Of a stretch of 64,000 bases of DNA, positions 42,346 to 52,343 are shown piece after piece. The notes under the pieces were generated by a model. That model saw only the letters and a program-made list of their open reading frames with translations. It was not told the DNA's origin and did not search any database. Every line of letters begins with the position of its first letter. Position 1 is the first letter of the stretch. The stretch is taken from contig NZ_FMYQ01000025.1 of NCBI RefSeq assembly GCF_900096975.1, positions 1 through 64,000 of the forward strand. Reading direction: 5' to 3'. The stretch comes from Paraburkholderia lycopersici (GTDB lineage: Bacteria; Pseudomonadota; Gammaproteobacteria; Burkholderiales; Burkholderiaceae). The position numbers were made by a program, and so were the translations under genes.

Positions 42346-44106
42346 ATGAGCGATCGTCCCGCCTTCGCCACAGCGGCTTGCGGCTCGGCTAACATTCCCG
42401 ACAGCCGCGGCATCAACTTCTACACGAGCGACCCCGGTTTCGCGCCCCTTCTGCGCAGCTACCTCGGCGACGCCGCTTTCGGCGCGATCGAAACGCAACT
42501 CGTCGCGCTCGGCCAGCGCGCCTCGGACGAACTCGACGCGCTCGCCCTCGTCGCCGACAAGCATCCGCCCGCGCTCGAGCAGCGCACGCGCCGCGGCGAA
42601 GCGACCCAGCGCATCGCGAAGCATCCCGACTACGTCGCGCTCGAACGCGTCGCTTACGCGGAGCTCGGGCTCGCGGCCATGAGTCATCGCGAGAACGCGC
42701 CGGCGCCGCTCGTCAAATACGCGCTCACCTACCTGTTCGTGCAGGCGGAATTCGGCCTGTGCTGCCCGGTGAGCATGACCGACTCGCTCACGCGCACGCT
42801 GCGCCGCTTCGGTTCGCCCGAACTCATCGCGCGCTATTTGCCGGTGCTCGCCTCACAGGACTTCGACTCGCTCTATCAAGGCGCGATGTTCATGACGGAG
42901 CAGGCGGCCGGCTCCGACGTCGCGCGCATCGCCACGCGGGCGGTCCGCACGCAGGACAAACGCGGCGAGGACGTCTGGCGTCTCTACGGCGACAAGTGGT
43001 TCTGCTCGAACGCCGACGCCGATCTCGCGATGGTGCTCGCGCGCCCCGACGACGCGCCCCCCGGCATCAAGGGCCTCGCGCTCTTCCTGCTTCCGAAGAC
43101 GCTGCCCGACGGCACGCGCAACACGTATCGCATCGTGCGCCTGAAGGACAAGCTCGGCAGCCGCTCGATGGCAAGCGGCGAGATCGTGCTGGAAGGCGCG
43201 CAGGCGTATCTGATCGGCGAAGTGGGCCGCGGCTTTCATCAGATGGCCGACATGATCAACATGTCACGGCTTTCGAACGGCGTGCGCGCGGCCGGTCTCA
43301 TGCGCCGCGCGGTGACCGAGGCGCTGCACGTGGCGCGCAATCGCGAAGCCTTCGGCCGCAAGCTGATCGAAATGCCGTTGATGCAGCGCCAGTTGCTCAA
43401 GATGATGTTGCCCGCCGAGCAGGCGCGCTCGATGTTCATGCGCATCGCCATGCTGCTGGCGCGCGCCGATCAAGGCAATGAGATCGCGGCCAGGTGCGTG
43501 CGCATCCTCACGCCGCTCGTCAAGTTCCGCGCCTGCCGCGACGCCCGCCGCGTAACCGGCGACGCCATGGAGGTGCGCGGCGGCGCGGGCTATATCGAGG
43601 AATGGAGCGACCCGCGCCTCGTGCGCGACGCACACCTCGGCTCCATCTGGGAAGGCACGAGCAATATCGTTGCGCTCGACGTGGCGCGCGCGGCGAAACG
43701 GGAAGGCGCGCTCGACGCGCTCGCGCGGTACGTGCACGCGGAGCTAGACGAAAGCGGGCTGCCGGAAACGAGCGCGGCGCTGCTGGGCGGCGTGTTCGAC
43801 CGCGCCGGCGAAGCGCTCACGAGCGTGGCCGAATGCGGCCGCGACGAATCGGTGCGCCAGGCCGCGAGCGCGCTTTATCACGCCACCACGGCGGCCTTCA
43901 TGGCTTGCGAGGCGGCACGAATTTCTCGCAGCGACGCCGACTACCGCCGCCTCGCGCTCGCGCATCTGCTCGTGCGTCACAAGCTGCTTCCGCGCGATCC
44001 GCTAGCGTTGGACGAGCGCGATTCACACGCCGCAACGCTGCGCGCGCTCGTGGACGAGCGGGCGCTGCAACTGGATCAGGCCATGCAACTGATGCCCGCA
44101 CGGTGA
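42346..44106 (+). CDS. acyl-CoA dehydrogenase (long, FadE5/AidB-like type)
   Basis: 586 aa from ATG 42346 with GGAG upstream. Flavoprotein features: MFMTEQAAGSDVA, WRLYGDKWFCSNADADLAMVLARP, GSRSMASGEIVLEG, REAFGRKLIEMPLMQRQL and GGAGYIEEWSDPRLVRDAHLGSIWEGTSNIVALD, shown here in parts. The ~590-aa length with an extra C-terminal helical region is typical of very-long-chain or branched substrates. First gene of a LysR-linked set with a CoA-transferase (12 bp later) and an MFS transporter. Confidence 0.92.
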   Translation: MSDRPAFATAACGSANIPDSRGINFYTSDPGFAPLLRSYLGDAAFGAIETQLVALGQRASDELDALALVADKHPPALEQRTRRGEATQRIAKHPDYVALERVAYAELGLAAMSHRENAPAPLVKYALTYLFVQAEFGLCCPVSMTDSLTRTLRRFGSPELIARYLPVLASQDFDSLYQGAMFMTEQAAGSDVARIATRAVRTQDKRGEDVWRLYGDKWFCSNADADLAMVLARPDDAPPGIKGLALFLLPKTLPDGTRNTYRIVRLKDKLGSRSMASGEIVLEGAQAYLIGEVGRGFHQMADMINMSRLSNGVRAAGLMRRAVTEALHVARNREAFGRKLIEMPLMQRQLLKMMLPAEQARSMFMRIAMLLARADQGNEIAARCVRILTPLVKFRACRDARRVTGDAMEVRGGAGYIEEWSDPRLVRDAHLGSIWEGTSNIVALDVARAAKREGALDALARYVHAELDESGLPETSAALLGGVFDRAGEALTSVAECGRDESVRQAASALYHATTAAFMACEAARISRSDADYRRLALAHLLVRHKLLPRDPLALDERDSHAATLRALVDERALQLDQAMQLMPAR

Positions 44107-44117
44107 GGCCGCACACG

Positions 44118-45350
44118 ATGAATATCATCAAGGATGCCGAATCGATCAAGGTGACCGGTGCGCTGCACGGCCTGCGCGTGATCGACCTGAGCCGCGTGCT
44201 CGGCGGCCCGTACTGCACCCAGGCGCTCGCCGACCACGGCGCCGAGGTCATCAAGCTCGAACCGCCCGACGGCGACGAAACGCGAGGCTGGGGCCCGCCC
44301 TTCGTCGGCCACACCGCCTCGTACTACGTGGGCGTAAACCGCAACAAGCGGGGCATCGCCGTCGATCTTTCGCGTGAAGAAGGCCGCGCGATTCTCTGGC
44401 AACTGCTCGAAGGCGCCGACGTGCTCGTCGAGAACTTCAAGCCCGGCACGCTCGCGCGCTGGGGAATGGATTACGAGCGCGACCTGCGCCCGCGTTTTCC
44501 GCGCCTGATTCATTGCGCGATTTCCGGCTTCGGCGCGGACGGCCCGCTCGGCGGTCTGCCCGGTTACGACGCCGTAATCCAGGCCATGGCGGGCCTCATG
44601 AGCGTGAACGGCGAGCACGACGGCCCCGCGCTGCGCATCGGCCTGCCGATCGTCGACATGGTCACGGGGCTAAACGCGCTCGCCGGCATTCTGCTCGCGC
44701 TCGCCGAACGCGAAAAAAGCGGCCTCGGGCAGTCGGTGGACATCGCGCTCTACGATTGCGGGGTGTCGCTGCTGCACCCGCATCTGCCGAACTATTTCGG
44801 CAACGGGCGCACGCCGCAGCGCAGCGGCAACGCGCACCCGAACATCGCGCCCTACGACAGCTACGCCACGGGCGGCGCGCCCATCTTCCTCGCCGTCGGC
44901 AACGACCGGCAGTTCGCCAAGCTCTGCGCGCACCTGGGCGTGCCCGATCTCGCCGCCGACCCGCGCTTCGCCGACAATCGCAGCCGCTGCGCGCACCGGC
45001 CCGAACTCAAGGCAGCGCTCGAAGCACGGCTCGCCGCGTACGACTGCGAGCCGCTCGCGCGCGACCTGATCCAGGCCGGCGTGCCGTGCGGTCCGGTGCA
45101 GACCGTCGATGCCGTAGCGGCGCATCCCCATACGCGGCACCGCCGCATGATCGTCGAGATGGAAGGCTATCGCGGCACCGGCGCGCCCGTGAAGCTCTCG
45201 CGAACGCCGCCGACCTATCGCACGCGCCCGCCCGCACTCGGCGCCGACACGCGCGCGGTCATGGACGCACTCGGCATCGACGCCGCGACCCAGCAGCGGC
45301 TTTTTGAAGCCGGCATCGTCAAGGATACCGAAACGAGTGTAAGCGCATAG
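44118..45350 (+). CDS. CaiB/BaiF family (class III) CoA-transferase
   Basis: 410 aa from ATG 44118. Transfers CoA between organic acids through a conserved aspartate. Motifs: LRVIDLSRVLGGPYCTQ, DHGAEVIKLEPP, GVNRNKRGIAVDL, CAISGFGADGPL, GLPIVDMVTG (catalytic aspartate region) and AGVPCGPVQTV. Begins 12 bp after the dehydrogenase and probably activates the substrate it oxidises. Confidence 0.93.
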   Translation: MNIIKDAESIKVTGALHGLRVIDLSRVLGGPYCTQALADHGAEVIKLEPPDGDETRGWGPPFVGHTASYYVGVNRNKRGIAVDLSREEGRAILWQLLEGADVLVENFKPGTLARWGMDYERDLRPRFPRLIHCAISGFGADGPLGGLPGYDAVIQAMAGLMSVNGEHDGPALRIGLPIVDMVTGLNALAGILLALAEREKSGLGQSVDIALYDCGVSLLHPHLPNYFGNGRTPQRSGNAHPNIAPYDSYATGGAPIFLAVGNDRQFAKLCAHLGVPDLAADPRFADNRSRCAHRPELKAALEARLAAYDCEPLARDLIQAGVPCGPVQTVDAVAAHPHTRHRRMIVEMEGYRGTGAPVKLSRTPPTYRTRPPALGADTRAVMDALGIDAATQQRLFEAGIVKDTETSVSA

Positions 45351-45427
45351 CGTTTCATCAAACCGCAACGTAACACCGGAATACAGACCGGCCCAAGCCG
45401 GCTCAACCCGAGATCAAGGAGACACGC

Positions 45428-46744
45428 ATGACCAGCCAAACCGGCACCGCCGCGCGCCAGCCCGCCCGCGCCTCGCTCGCCGCCTTCGTCGGCACCACGA
45501 TCGAGTGGTACGATTTTTATATCTATGCGACCGCTTCGGCGCTCATTTTCGGCAAGCTGTTCTTCCCTTCCCATGAGCCGTTCTACAGCACGCTCGCTTC
45601 GTTCGGCACCTTCGCCGTGGGCTTTTTCGCACGACCCTTCGGCGGCCTTGTGTTCGGGCATCTGGGCGACCGTATCGGCCGCAAAAAGGCGCTCGTCGCC
45701 ACGCTTTTGATCATGGGCGTCGGCACCGTCGGCATCGGATTCCTGCCGACCTACGCGAGCGCGGGAGCGCTCGCGCCTGCGCTCCTCGTGCTGCTGCGCA
45801 TCGCCCAGGGCATTGCGATTGGCGGCGAATGGGGCGGCGCGGTGCTGATGGCGGGGGAGCATGCTCCGAAAGAAAAACGCACCTTCCTCGCCTCCTTCGC
45901 GCAGCTTGGCAGCCCTGCGGGACTGATTCTCGCGTTGCTCGCGTTTCGCAGCGTCGCGCACCTTGACCAGGACGCGCTCTTTTCCTGGGGCTGGCGCTTG
46001 CCGTTCATCGCGAGCGCGGTGCTGCTCGTGGTGGGCCTGCTGATCCGCTCGGGCGTGAACGAGTCGCCCGAATTCGAAGCCATCAGAACACAGCGCCGCA
46101 CCGCTTCGATGCCGATTCTCGAAGTGCTGCGCGACTCGTGGCGCGTAGTGCTGCTGTGCCTCGGCGCGAACGTGATCGGCGTGGCGGGCGCGTGGTTCGT
46201 CAACACTTTCATGCTGAACTACACGACGCAGACCCTCGGGCTCGACCGCGGCCTGATTCTCGACTGCCTGTTCGTCGTCGCGTTCATCCAGCTGTTCACG
46301 CAGCTCTTTTCCGGCTGGTTCGCGCAGCGTGTGGGCGCGGGTCGCTTCCTCGTCGTCGCGGCCGCGCTCGCGATGATCTCGCCTTACCCGATGTTCGTGC
46401 TCGTTTCGACGGGGCGACCGGTAGCGATCGTGGTTGGCATTGCGATCGCGGTGATGTGCATGTGCAGTTCCTACGCGGTCATGGCGGGCTTCATGACGAA
46501 TGCGTTCCCGGTGCGCGTGCGGTATTCCGCTATTTCGGTTTCCTATCAATGTTGCGCGGCGCTTGCCGGTGGTCTCACGCCGCTAATCGGCACGCTGCTC
46601 GCGCACGACTACCCCGGCGCGTGGTGGCCGCTCGCGCTGTTCTATAGCGCCCTCGCGGCCATCTCGCTCGTCTGTATCGCCGTCCTGCAGCGCAAGCAGT
46701 CGTCGGCCACGCAAGCCGATGTCGCATTGGCGTTGCCGGAATAG
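45428..46744 (+). CDS. MFS transporter, metabolite:H+ symporter type
   Basis: 438 aa, 12 predicted membrane helices. Opening TTIEWYDFYIYATASALIFGKLFFP and GHLGDRIGRKKALV, IAIGGEWGGAVLMAGE, identify the MHS subfamily that imports carboxylates and osmolytes. It lies 77 bp after the CoA-transferase on the same strand, and most likely takes up the acid degraded by this cluster. Ribosome site AAGGAG. Confidence 0.92.
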   Translation: MTSQTGTAARQPARASLAAFVGTTIEWYDFYIYATASALIFGKLFFPSHEPFYSTLASFGTFAVGFFARPFGGLVFGHLGDRIGRKKALVATLLIMGVGTVGIGFLPTYASAGALAPALLVLLRIAQGIAIGGEWGGAVLMAGEHAPKEKRTFLASFAQLGSPAGLILALLAFRSVAHLDQDALFSWGWRLPFIASAVLLVVGLLIRSGVNESPEFEAIRTQRRTASMPILEVLRDSWRVVLLCLGANVIGVAGAWFVNTFMLNYTTQTLGLDRGLILDCLFVVAFIQLFTQLFSGWFAQRVGAGRFLVVAAALAMISPYPMFVLVSTGRPVAIVVGIAIAVMCMCSSYAVMAGFMTNAFPVRVRYSAISVSYQCCAALAGGLTPLIGTLLAHDYPGAWWPLALFYSALAAISLVCIAVLQRKQSSATQADVALALPE

Positions 46745-46751
46745 CGCTGGC

Positions 46752-46790
46752 GCGTAGGGGCGAGCGGCGCTCTGCCGCCCGCCCCTACGC
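46752..46790. terminator. bidirectional hairpin between convergent MFS and EAL genes
   Basis: GCGTAGGGGCG (46752-46762) pairs perfectly with CGCCCCTACGC (46780-46790), with GCGGC/GCCGC nested inside. The right arm overlaps the last codons and stop of the EAL gene. No T tract. Confidence 0.7.
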
Positions 46791-48830
46791 GGTCGCGGCG
46801 ATGGCCTCGATCAGCCCGCGCAGCGCATTGCGCCATGCTTCGCTGTTGGGGCCTTCGGTCAACAGCGCACCCACAACCTCTCGACGCAACGCGTCGCGCT
46901 GCTGTCCGGCGGGCAGGATGCCGTCCAGTCCGGACAGCGATTGCGCGATCGGGACACTGTCGCCTTCGCCGGCGTCCCGCGTCAACGCGTGCAGTACCTC
47001 TTGCGCCGCCTCGGGAACGGCGGCGATCATGAGCATGCGCTCTTCCCAGATCAGGAAGCGCGCAAGACGTGCAAGCAGGCTCTCGTCCCAAGGGTCGCGT
47101 TCGGCATTCGCAAGCGCCAGAAACGGCGGCGTCCGGTCGAGCCATTCGAGCAGGCGCGCGCCTTCCATCGGCTTCGCAATGCAATAGCCCTGCGCGCCAT
47201 CCACGCCGAGAATGGCGAGCGCATGGAGCAGGTCGAGCGTGTCGATGCCTTCGGCGAGCACGAGCCTGCCCAGCGAATGCCCGAGGCGCGTCAACTGGTA
47301 GATCACGCGGAGCGTGTCCAACGCGTCGCGGCCGCTCACCTTCACCATCTCGCGGTCGAACTTGATCCAGTCGAACGGCAGCTCGCGCAGGCGCGCGAGG
47401 CCGCTATGCCCCGCGCCGAGATCGTCCTGAGCGAGCAGTACGCCGAGGCCACGAAACTTCGCGAGAATCGCGCGCCGCCCATGGCTCAGCGAAAATGATT
47501 CGTTCTCCAGAACTTCCAGCGTGAGCTTGGCCGGCGGACAAGCGTGCGCCGCAAGCGCGGTGCGGGTGGCCTCGAAATAGCGGATGTCGTTTAGCGCCGC
47601 CGGCGGCAGATTGATCGACACCTCCAGTTGGTGGCCCTCGGCGCACCAGCGCGTGCGGTCCGCGAGCGCCTCGTCGATGCCGCGCGTGAACAACGCCAGC
47701 AGATCGTCAGAGGCAAGCGCCGAGAGAAACTCGTCGGGCACCAGAAGGCGCTCGCCGTCGCGCAGGCGCGCCAGCGCTTCCACCTTGACGGTCTTGCCCG
47801 TCGCGAGATCGATCAGCGGCTGATAGTGCATTTCCAGCGCGCCGGTACGCACGAGCGCCGCCCGGTGCTGCCGCACGCTTACCGGCACTGCGGCGCTCAT
47901 GCCGTCGTGGGCCGGAATGCGCGTCGCGGCGCACCCCAGCAACGTCTGCAGGAGGTCGACAAAGGCCACCTGATCCGGCCCGACGAAGCCGCCCGGAAAC
48001 GCACTGTACAGACTCAGCACGGCGAGCGGCGGCTGGCCGGGCGCCGCCAGCGGAATCGCCACCGCCGAGCGCACGCCCTCGCGCGCCGCGAGACCGCGCC
48101 AGGCCGCGACCAGCGGATCGGTCTGGTAGTTGACCACGCGCTCGGGCTTGCCGCTGCGCCACGCGCGCCCGATGGCCCCCTGCCCCTGCGGATGATCGGC
48201 GCGCACGCTGATTTCCTGGTCGTGCGCGGTGAGCACGTTCAGCATGCTGCCTGTCTTGCCGCCCGTGCCTGCCTCGAAGTGAAAGATGCCGGCTTCGTCG
48301 GGGCGGCCGATGGCGCAGGCCGCGACTTCGTCGTGCGCCGCCAGCGTTGCGATCACCTGGTCGATGAAATTCGTGTAGCTGCCCGCTTCCCACACGAGGC
48401 GCGTGATGCGCAACAGCGCTTCCTGCTGCGAATCCTGCACGCGCTGATAGGCCTTCAGTTGCCACGCGAGATCGGAGGTGAGCCGGCGCGCGTAAAGTGA
48501 GAGTTGCTGCGCGCTCACGGCGCGGCCGACCGCCGCGTACAGCAGTTCCTGAAGAATGCCGCGGCTGCGCACGAGCTCTTCCTTGTCGAGCCCGACGATT
48601 GCATGGATGCGGCCGATACGCTGCGCCATTTCCGCTTGATCGTGCGCGGTCAGGCGAAGATCGGCGAGCGCGAGGAGGTTCTCGATCTGGCGCGCCTTCA
48701 AATGCGCGAGTTCCACGCCCGAGAGCATTTCGAGAATGCGACGGGACTTGGGCAGACGGCCCAGCTCCTCGTAAAAGCGGTTCACCACGTGGGCTGCATG
48801 CGCATGCAGCGCCCCGATCAGCGTATCCAT
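46785..48830 (-). CDS. protoglobin-GAF-EAL protein, probable oxygen-sensing c-di-GMP phosphodiesterase
   Basis: 681 aa. Residues 1-150 are helical like a globin-coupled sensor, with a possible proximal histidine in LAHLKARQ. A GAF domain follows (about 160-310). The EAL domain (about 330-590) keeps the main catalytic residues: EAL in VKVEALARL, asparagine in SINLPP, glutamate in LEVLENES, the DD of AQDDLGAG, lysine in DWIKFDR, glutamate in LAEGIDT and glutamine in GAQGY. So hydrolysis of c-di-GMP, gated by heme ligand or redox state, is likely. About 90 helical residues of unknown role remain at the C-terminus. No GGDEF domain. Confidence 0.88.
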   Translation of the reverse strand: MDTLIGALHAHAAHVVNRFYEELGRLPKSRRILEMLSGVELAHLKARQIENLLALADLRLTAHDQAEMAQRIGRIHAIVGLDKEELVRSRGILQELLYAAVGRAVSAQQLSLYARRLTSDLAWQLKAYQRVQDSQQEALLRITRLVWEAGSYTNFIDQVIATLAAHDEVAACAIGRPDEAGIFHFEAGTGGKTGSMLNVLTAHDQEISVRADHPQGQGAIGRAWRSGKPERVVNYQTDPLVAAWRGLAAREGVRSAVAIPLAAPGQPPLAVLSLYSAFPGGFVGPDQVAFVDLLQTLLGCAATRIPAHDGMSAAVPVSVRQHRAALVRTGALEMHYQPLIDLATGKTVKVEALARLRDGERLLVPDEFLSALASDDLLALFTRGIDEALADRTRWCAEGHQLEVSINLPPAALNDIRYFEATRTALAAHACPPAKLTLEVLENESFSLSHGRRAILAKFRGLGVLLAQDDLGAGHSGLARLRELPFDWIKFDREMVKVSGRDALDTLRVIYQLTRLGHSLGRLVLAEGIDTLDLLHALAILGVDGAQGYCIAKPMEGARLLEWLDRTPPFLALANAERDPWDESLLARLARFLIWEERMLMIAAVPEAAQEVLHALTRDAGEGDSVPIAQSLSGLDGILPAGQQRDALRREVVGALLTEGPNSEAWRNALRGLIEAIAATA

Positions 48831-49053
48831 TTTCGAGCCCTCGAAATCCCCGCCTGGTTTTCGTGCTCATGTGTGGAGGGCACGCTCTCGCGCCAGGTTC
48901 ATGGCCGTTCTCGCCGTTCGCAGCCGCGCCAGCGGCGACTCTCGCTCGCATAGACCGGATGATACGGCATGCGCCGACGTCCCCCTTGCGCGGTGGCAGA
49001 CACAAAACGGCAATGAAGTTGGCCGTGACCGCCGAAAAGACGACGGCGCGCGT

Positions 49054-49986
49054 TCAAAGCGGCGTGAGCAACGCCTCGCCCGCGAAATGCCGCGCCGCGT
49101 TTTCGGCGAAATGCCGCACCGTGGCCGCGCGCACGTCGGGCGACGAGCCAGCCACATGCGGCGTGAGCACGACGTTGTCGAGCCCGATGAGCGCGGCGGG
49201 CGGCTGCGGCTCGCCTTCGTACACGTCGAGTCCCGCGCCGCCCAGCGCGCCGTTCTTCAGCGCCACCGCGAGCGCGGCCGTGTCGACCACACTGCCGCGC
49301 GATATGTTGACGAGAAAGCCCTGCGGCCCGAGCGCGTCGATCACGGCGCGATCGATCAGATGCTTCGTCTGTGCGCCGCCCGGCGTCGCGATGACGAGAA
49401 AATCGCTCCACTGCGCGAGCGTCAGCACGCTCTCGAAATAGCGCGCCAGCGCGTCTTCGCGCGGCTGGCGGTTGTGATAGCCGAGCTCCATGCCGAAGCC
49501 CGCCGCGCGCCGCGCCACCTTCTCGCCGATGTGCCCGTAGCCGACAATTCCGAGCCTGCGTCCCGTCACCGTCGGGCGCATCGGCAGCGCATCGCGCCAG
49601 ACGCCCGTCCGGCACGCCGCGTCGAACTGCGGCACCGCGCGCACCGCGGCGAGCAGCAGCGCGAGCGCATGATCGGCCACGCAATCGGCGTTGACGCCCG
49701 CGCCGTTGCACAGCGCGATGCCGCGCTCGCGCGCGTAGTCGAGCGCGAGATTTTCGTAGCCCGCGCCGAGCGCGCCAGCGAGCTCGAGCGCGGGCAAGCC
49801 ATCGATTTCTTCGGCAGTGAGGCCGGTCGTGCCGTTCGTGAGGACGACGCGCACGTCCTTGCCGCGCCGCGCGAGCGCTTGCGCACGCGCATCCGGATCG
49901 GGCGCGTAAATGACCTCGAACCGCCCGTCGAGTTCGGTGCGGTCGCTTTCGGTCAGCGGGATCAGGACCAGCAGGCACGGCTTCAT
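49054..49986 (-). CDS. D-isomer specific 2-hydroxyacid dehydrogenase
   Basis: 310 aa. NAD-binding motif GIVGYGHIGEKVA, catalytic arginine in NISRGSVVD, glutamate in DVYEGEPQ and histidine in LTPHVAGSS. Reduces glyoxylate/hydroxypyruvate or similar 2-oxo acids; the exact substrate cannot be read. Monocistronic, 66 bp downstream of the AraC-type gene on the same strand, possibly co-transcribed. Confidence 0.92.
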   Translation of the reverse strand: MKPCLLVLIPLTESDRTELDGRFEVIYAPDPDARAQALARRGKDVRVVLTNGTTGLTAEEIDGLPALELAGALGAGYENLALDYARERGIALCNGAGVNADCVADHALALLLAAVRAVPQFDAACRTGVWRDALPMRPTVTGRRLGIVGYGHIGEKVARRAAGFGMELGYHNRQPREDALARYFESVLTLAQWSDFLVIATPGGAQTKHLIDRAVIDALGPQGFLVNISRGSVVDTAALAVALKNGALGGAGLDVYEGEPQPPAALIGLDNVVLTPHVAGSSPDVRAATVRHFAENAARHFAGEALLTPL

Positions 49987-50052
49987 GGCGTTGTCATCCT
50001 CCGGTCATTGCTTCGACGTACGAAGCGGGCGCCGCAGCGGGCGCGGGAAACA

Positions 50053-51030
50053 TCACACTGCCGTCACGTAGCGCGGCGCAACGGTCTCCACCCGCGGCGC
50101 GGCTGCCTGCGCGGCGGCGCGTGCGCGGCGCATTTCGTCGGCGGGGCTCATGCCGAACAGGCGCTTGAACTCGCGGCTGAACTGCGACGCGCTTTCATAA
50201 CCCACGCGGGTTGCCGCCGCGCTCACGTTCATGCCGTCGTGCGTGATGAGGAGGCGCGCATGATGCAGGCGCGTAGTCTTCACGTACTGCATCGGCGATG
50301 TCGAGGTGACGGCCTTGAAGTGCGCATGAAAGACGGCAAGGCTCATGCCCGCTTCGGAAGCGAGCGTTTCGACGTCGAGGTCGCCGTGGTAGTCGGTGTG
50401 AATGCGCCGCAGCGCCTTCGCAATACGCCCGAATTGATGCTGATGCGTGAGCGCCGCGCGGATCGCGTCGCCCTGCTCGCCCATGAGCACGCGATAACAG
50501 ATCTCGCGCACGATCGACGGCCCGAGTATGCGCGCCTCATAAGGCTGCGCGAGCGCTTCGAGCAGCCGCAGCACGGCGTTCGAGAGCGTTGCGTCGAGCG
50601 GCGTGGCGTAGATGCCCGACGGCTCGGACACGGCGCGGCGCGGGTCGTCGAGCGCCATGAGCAGCTCGGCGACCGTCGTGAGATCGATGCGGATCGATAT
50701 CGCGAGGATCGGCTTCTCCGGGCTCGCCTCGGTTTCGCACTCGAAGGGCATCGGCACGGAAAGGACCAGATATTGCTGCGCGTCGTAAATGAACACCTGG
50801 TCGCCGAGAAAGCCGCGCTTGCGCCCCTGGCAAACAATGAAGATGCTCGGCTCGTACATGACGGGCTGGCGCGGATGGCTTTCGCTCCCGCGAAAGAGCC
50901 GCACGCCTTCGATCGGCGTGGCGTGCACGCCGTCGCGCTGCGTGATCTGCATGAGCAGGTCGACCGTGCGGGCCTGGGCGGCGGCCGCCGGCGCTATGGC
51001 CGGCGCCGCAAGGGTTTTGACGTAGACCAT
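50053..51030 (-). CDS. AraC-family transcriptional regulator (AraC_N type)
   Basis: 325 aa. N-terminal AraC_N cupin domain (VRLFRGSESHPRQPVMYEPSI, VCQGRKRGFLGD, split here) and C-terminal double helix-turn-helix (LASEAGMSLAVFHAHFKAVT, ATRVGYESASQFSREFKRLFG). This subgroup often sits beside and controls an alcohol/aldehyde reductase; here an alcohol dehydrogenase diverges 200 bp away, its probable target. Confidence 0.92.
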   Translation of the reverse strand: MVYVKTLAAPAIAPAAAAQARTVDLLMQITQRDGVHATPIEGVRLFRGSESHPRQPVMYEPSIFIVCQGRKRGFLGDQVFIYDAQQYLVLSVPMPFECETEASPEKPILAISIRIDLTTVAELLMALDDPRRAVSEPSGIYATPLDATLSNAVLRLLEALAQPYEARILGPSIVREICYRVLMGEQGDAIRAALTHQHQFGRIAKALRRIHTDYHGDLDVETLASEAGMSLAVFHAHFKAVTSTSPMQYVKTTRLHHARLLITHDGMNVSAAATRVGYESASQFSREFKRLFGMSPADEMRRARAAAQAAAPRVETVAPRYVTAV

Positions 51031-51230
51031 TGCGGTTGTACCCCAAAAGAATGGATCAGGCAGAGAAACAGGCTTGCCAATCTATCACCGAACCCGCAGC
51101 CGTGCGGCGCGCCAGGAGAATCAGGCAAGTCTTCGATAGATTCAGGTATTCCCTGGGTGGGCCCCGATCCTTACGATGGGAACCCTGCCGCAACACCCAT
51201 GCAAGACCCCTGCACCATAGGAGCCAACCC

Positions 51231-52283
51231 ATGTACCCAACTTACGGATATGCCGCCCGCGACGCCGCTTCGCCGCTCGCCCCGTTCGAATTCCAGCGCC
51301 GCGATCTGCGCGAGCTCGACATCCGTATCGACGTGCTGTTCTGCGGCGTGTGCCACTCCGACCTGCATCAGGCGCGCAACGAGTGGCGCAACACGATGTA
51401 CCCCGTCGTGCCGGGCCACGAGATCGTCGGCCGCGTCGCCGAAGTCGGCAAGGGCGTGACGAAGTACAAGGTGGGCGAGCTGGTCGGAGTGGGCTGTCTC
51501 GTCGATTCGTGCCGTACCTGCCCGAGCTGCGCCGAAGGCCTCGAACAGTATTGCGAGAACGGCTTCGTCGGCACCTATAACGGCAACGACCGCGTGAGCG
51601 GCGACGTCACCTACGGCGGCTACTCCACGCAGCTCGTGGTGGACGAAGCCTTCGTGCTGCGCGTGCCCGAAAACCTCGATGCGGCCGCGGCCGCCCCGCT
51701 GCTGTGCGCGGGCATCACGACGTATTCGCCGCTGCGCACGTGGGGCGCGGGCCCCGGCAAGAAGGTGGGCATCGTGGGCCTTGGCGGCCTCGGTCACATG
51801 GGCGTGAAGCTCGCGCATGCCATGGGCGCGCACGTGGTGCTGTTCACCACGTCGCCTTCGAAGATCGAGGACGGCAAGCGCCTCGGCGCCGACGAAGTCG
51901 TGATCTCGAAGGACCCCGAGCAGATGAAGGCGCACGCCAACAGCTTCGATCTGATCGTCAACACGGTGGCCGCGCAGCACGACCTCAATCCGTTCATCGA
52001 GCTGCTGCGCCGCGACGGCACGATGACGCTGGTGGGCGCGCCCGAGCACGATCACCCGTCGCCGCAAGTGTTCAACCTGATCTTCAAGCGCCGGCGTCTC
52101 GCGGGCTCGCTGATCGGCGGCATTGCGCAAACGCAGGAAATGCTGGACTTCTGCGGCAAGCATGGCATTACGTCGGACATCGAAATGATCACGATGCAGG
52201 ACATCAACAACGCCTACGAGCGCATGCTCAAGAGCGACGTGAAGTACCGCTTCGTGATCGATCTCGATTCGCTGCGCAAATAA
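51231..52283 (+). CDS. zinc-dependent NAD(P) alcohol dehydrogenase (YahK/CAD-like)
   Basis: 350 aa from ATG 51231 with TAGGAG upstream. Catalytic zinc ligands in CGVCHSDLH and PGHEIVG; structural zinc cysteines in CRTCPSCAEGLEQYC; Rossmann motif GLGGLGHMGVK. Reduces aldehydes with NADPH in characterised relatives (E. coli YahK). Probably activated by the divergent AraC regulator in response to aldehydes. Confidence 0.92.
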   Translation: MYPTYGYAARDAASPLAPFEFQRRDLRELDIRIDVLFCGVCHSDLHQARNEWRNTMYPVVPGHEIVGRVAEVGKGVTKYKVGELVGVGCLVDSCRTCPSCAEGLEQYCENGFVGTYNGNDRVSGDVTYGGYSTQLVVDEAFVLRVPENLDAAAAAPLLCAGITTYSPLRTWGAGPGKKVGIVGLGGLGHMGVKLAHAMGAHVVLFTTSPSKIEDGKRLGADEVVISKDPEQMKAHANSFDLIVNTVAAQHDLNPFIELLRRDGTMTLVGAPEHDHPSPQVFNLIFKRRRLAGSLIGGIAQTQEMLDFCGKHGITSDIEMITMQDINNAYERMLKSDVKYRFVIDLDSLRK

Positions 52284-52318
52284 GCGGCCCCGCATTCCGA
52301 CCGCACGCCCTGCCCCGC

Positions 52319-52343
52319 CGGGTCGTCCGTTCCGGACGGCCCG
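52319..52343 (+). terminator. hairpin after the alcohol dehydrogenase gene
   Basis: CGGGTCGTCCG and CGGACGGCCCG pair with one G-T, three-base loop, 36 bp after the stop. No T tract directly follows. Confidence 0.45.

Noticed and set aside
48871..51459. 862-aa plus-strand open frame
   Set aside because: Runs antisense through the 2-hydroxyacid dehydrogenase and AraC genes, both of which have clear catalytic or DNA-binding motifs.
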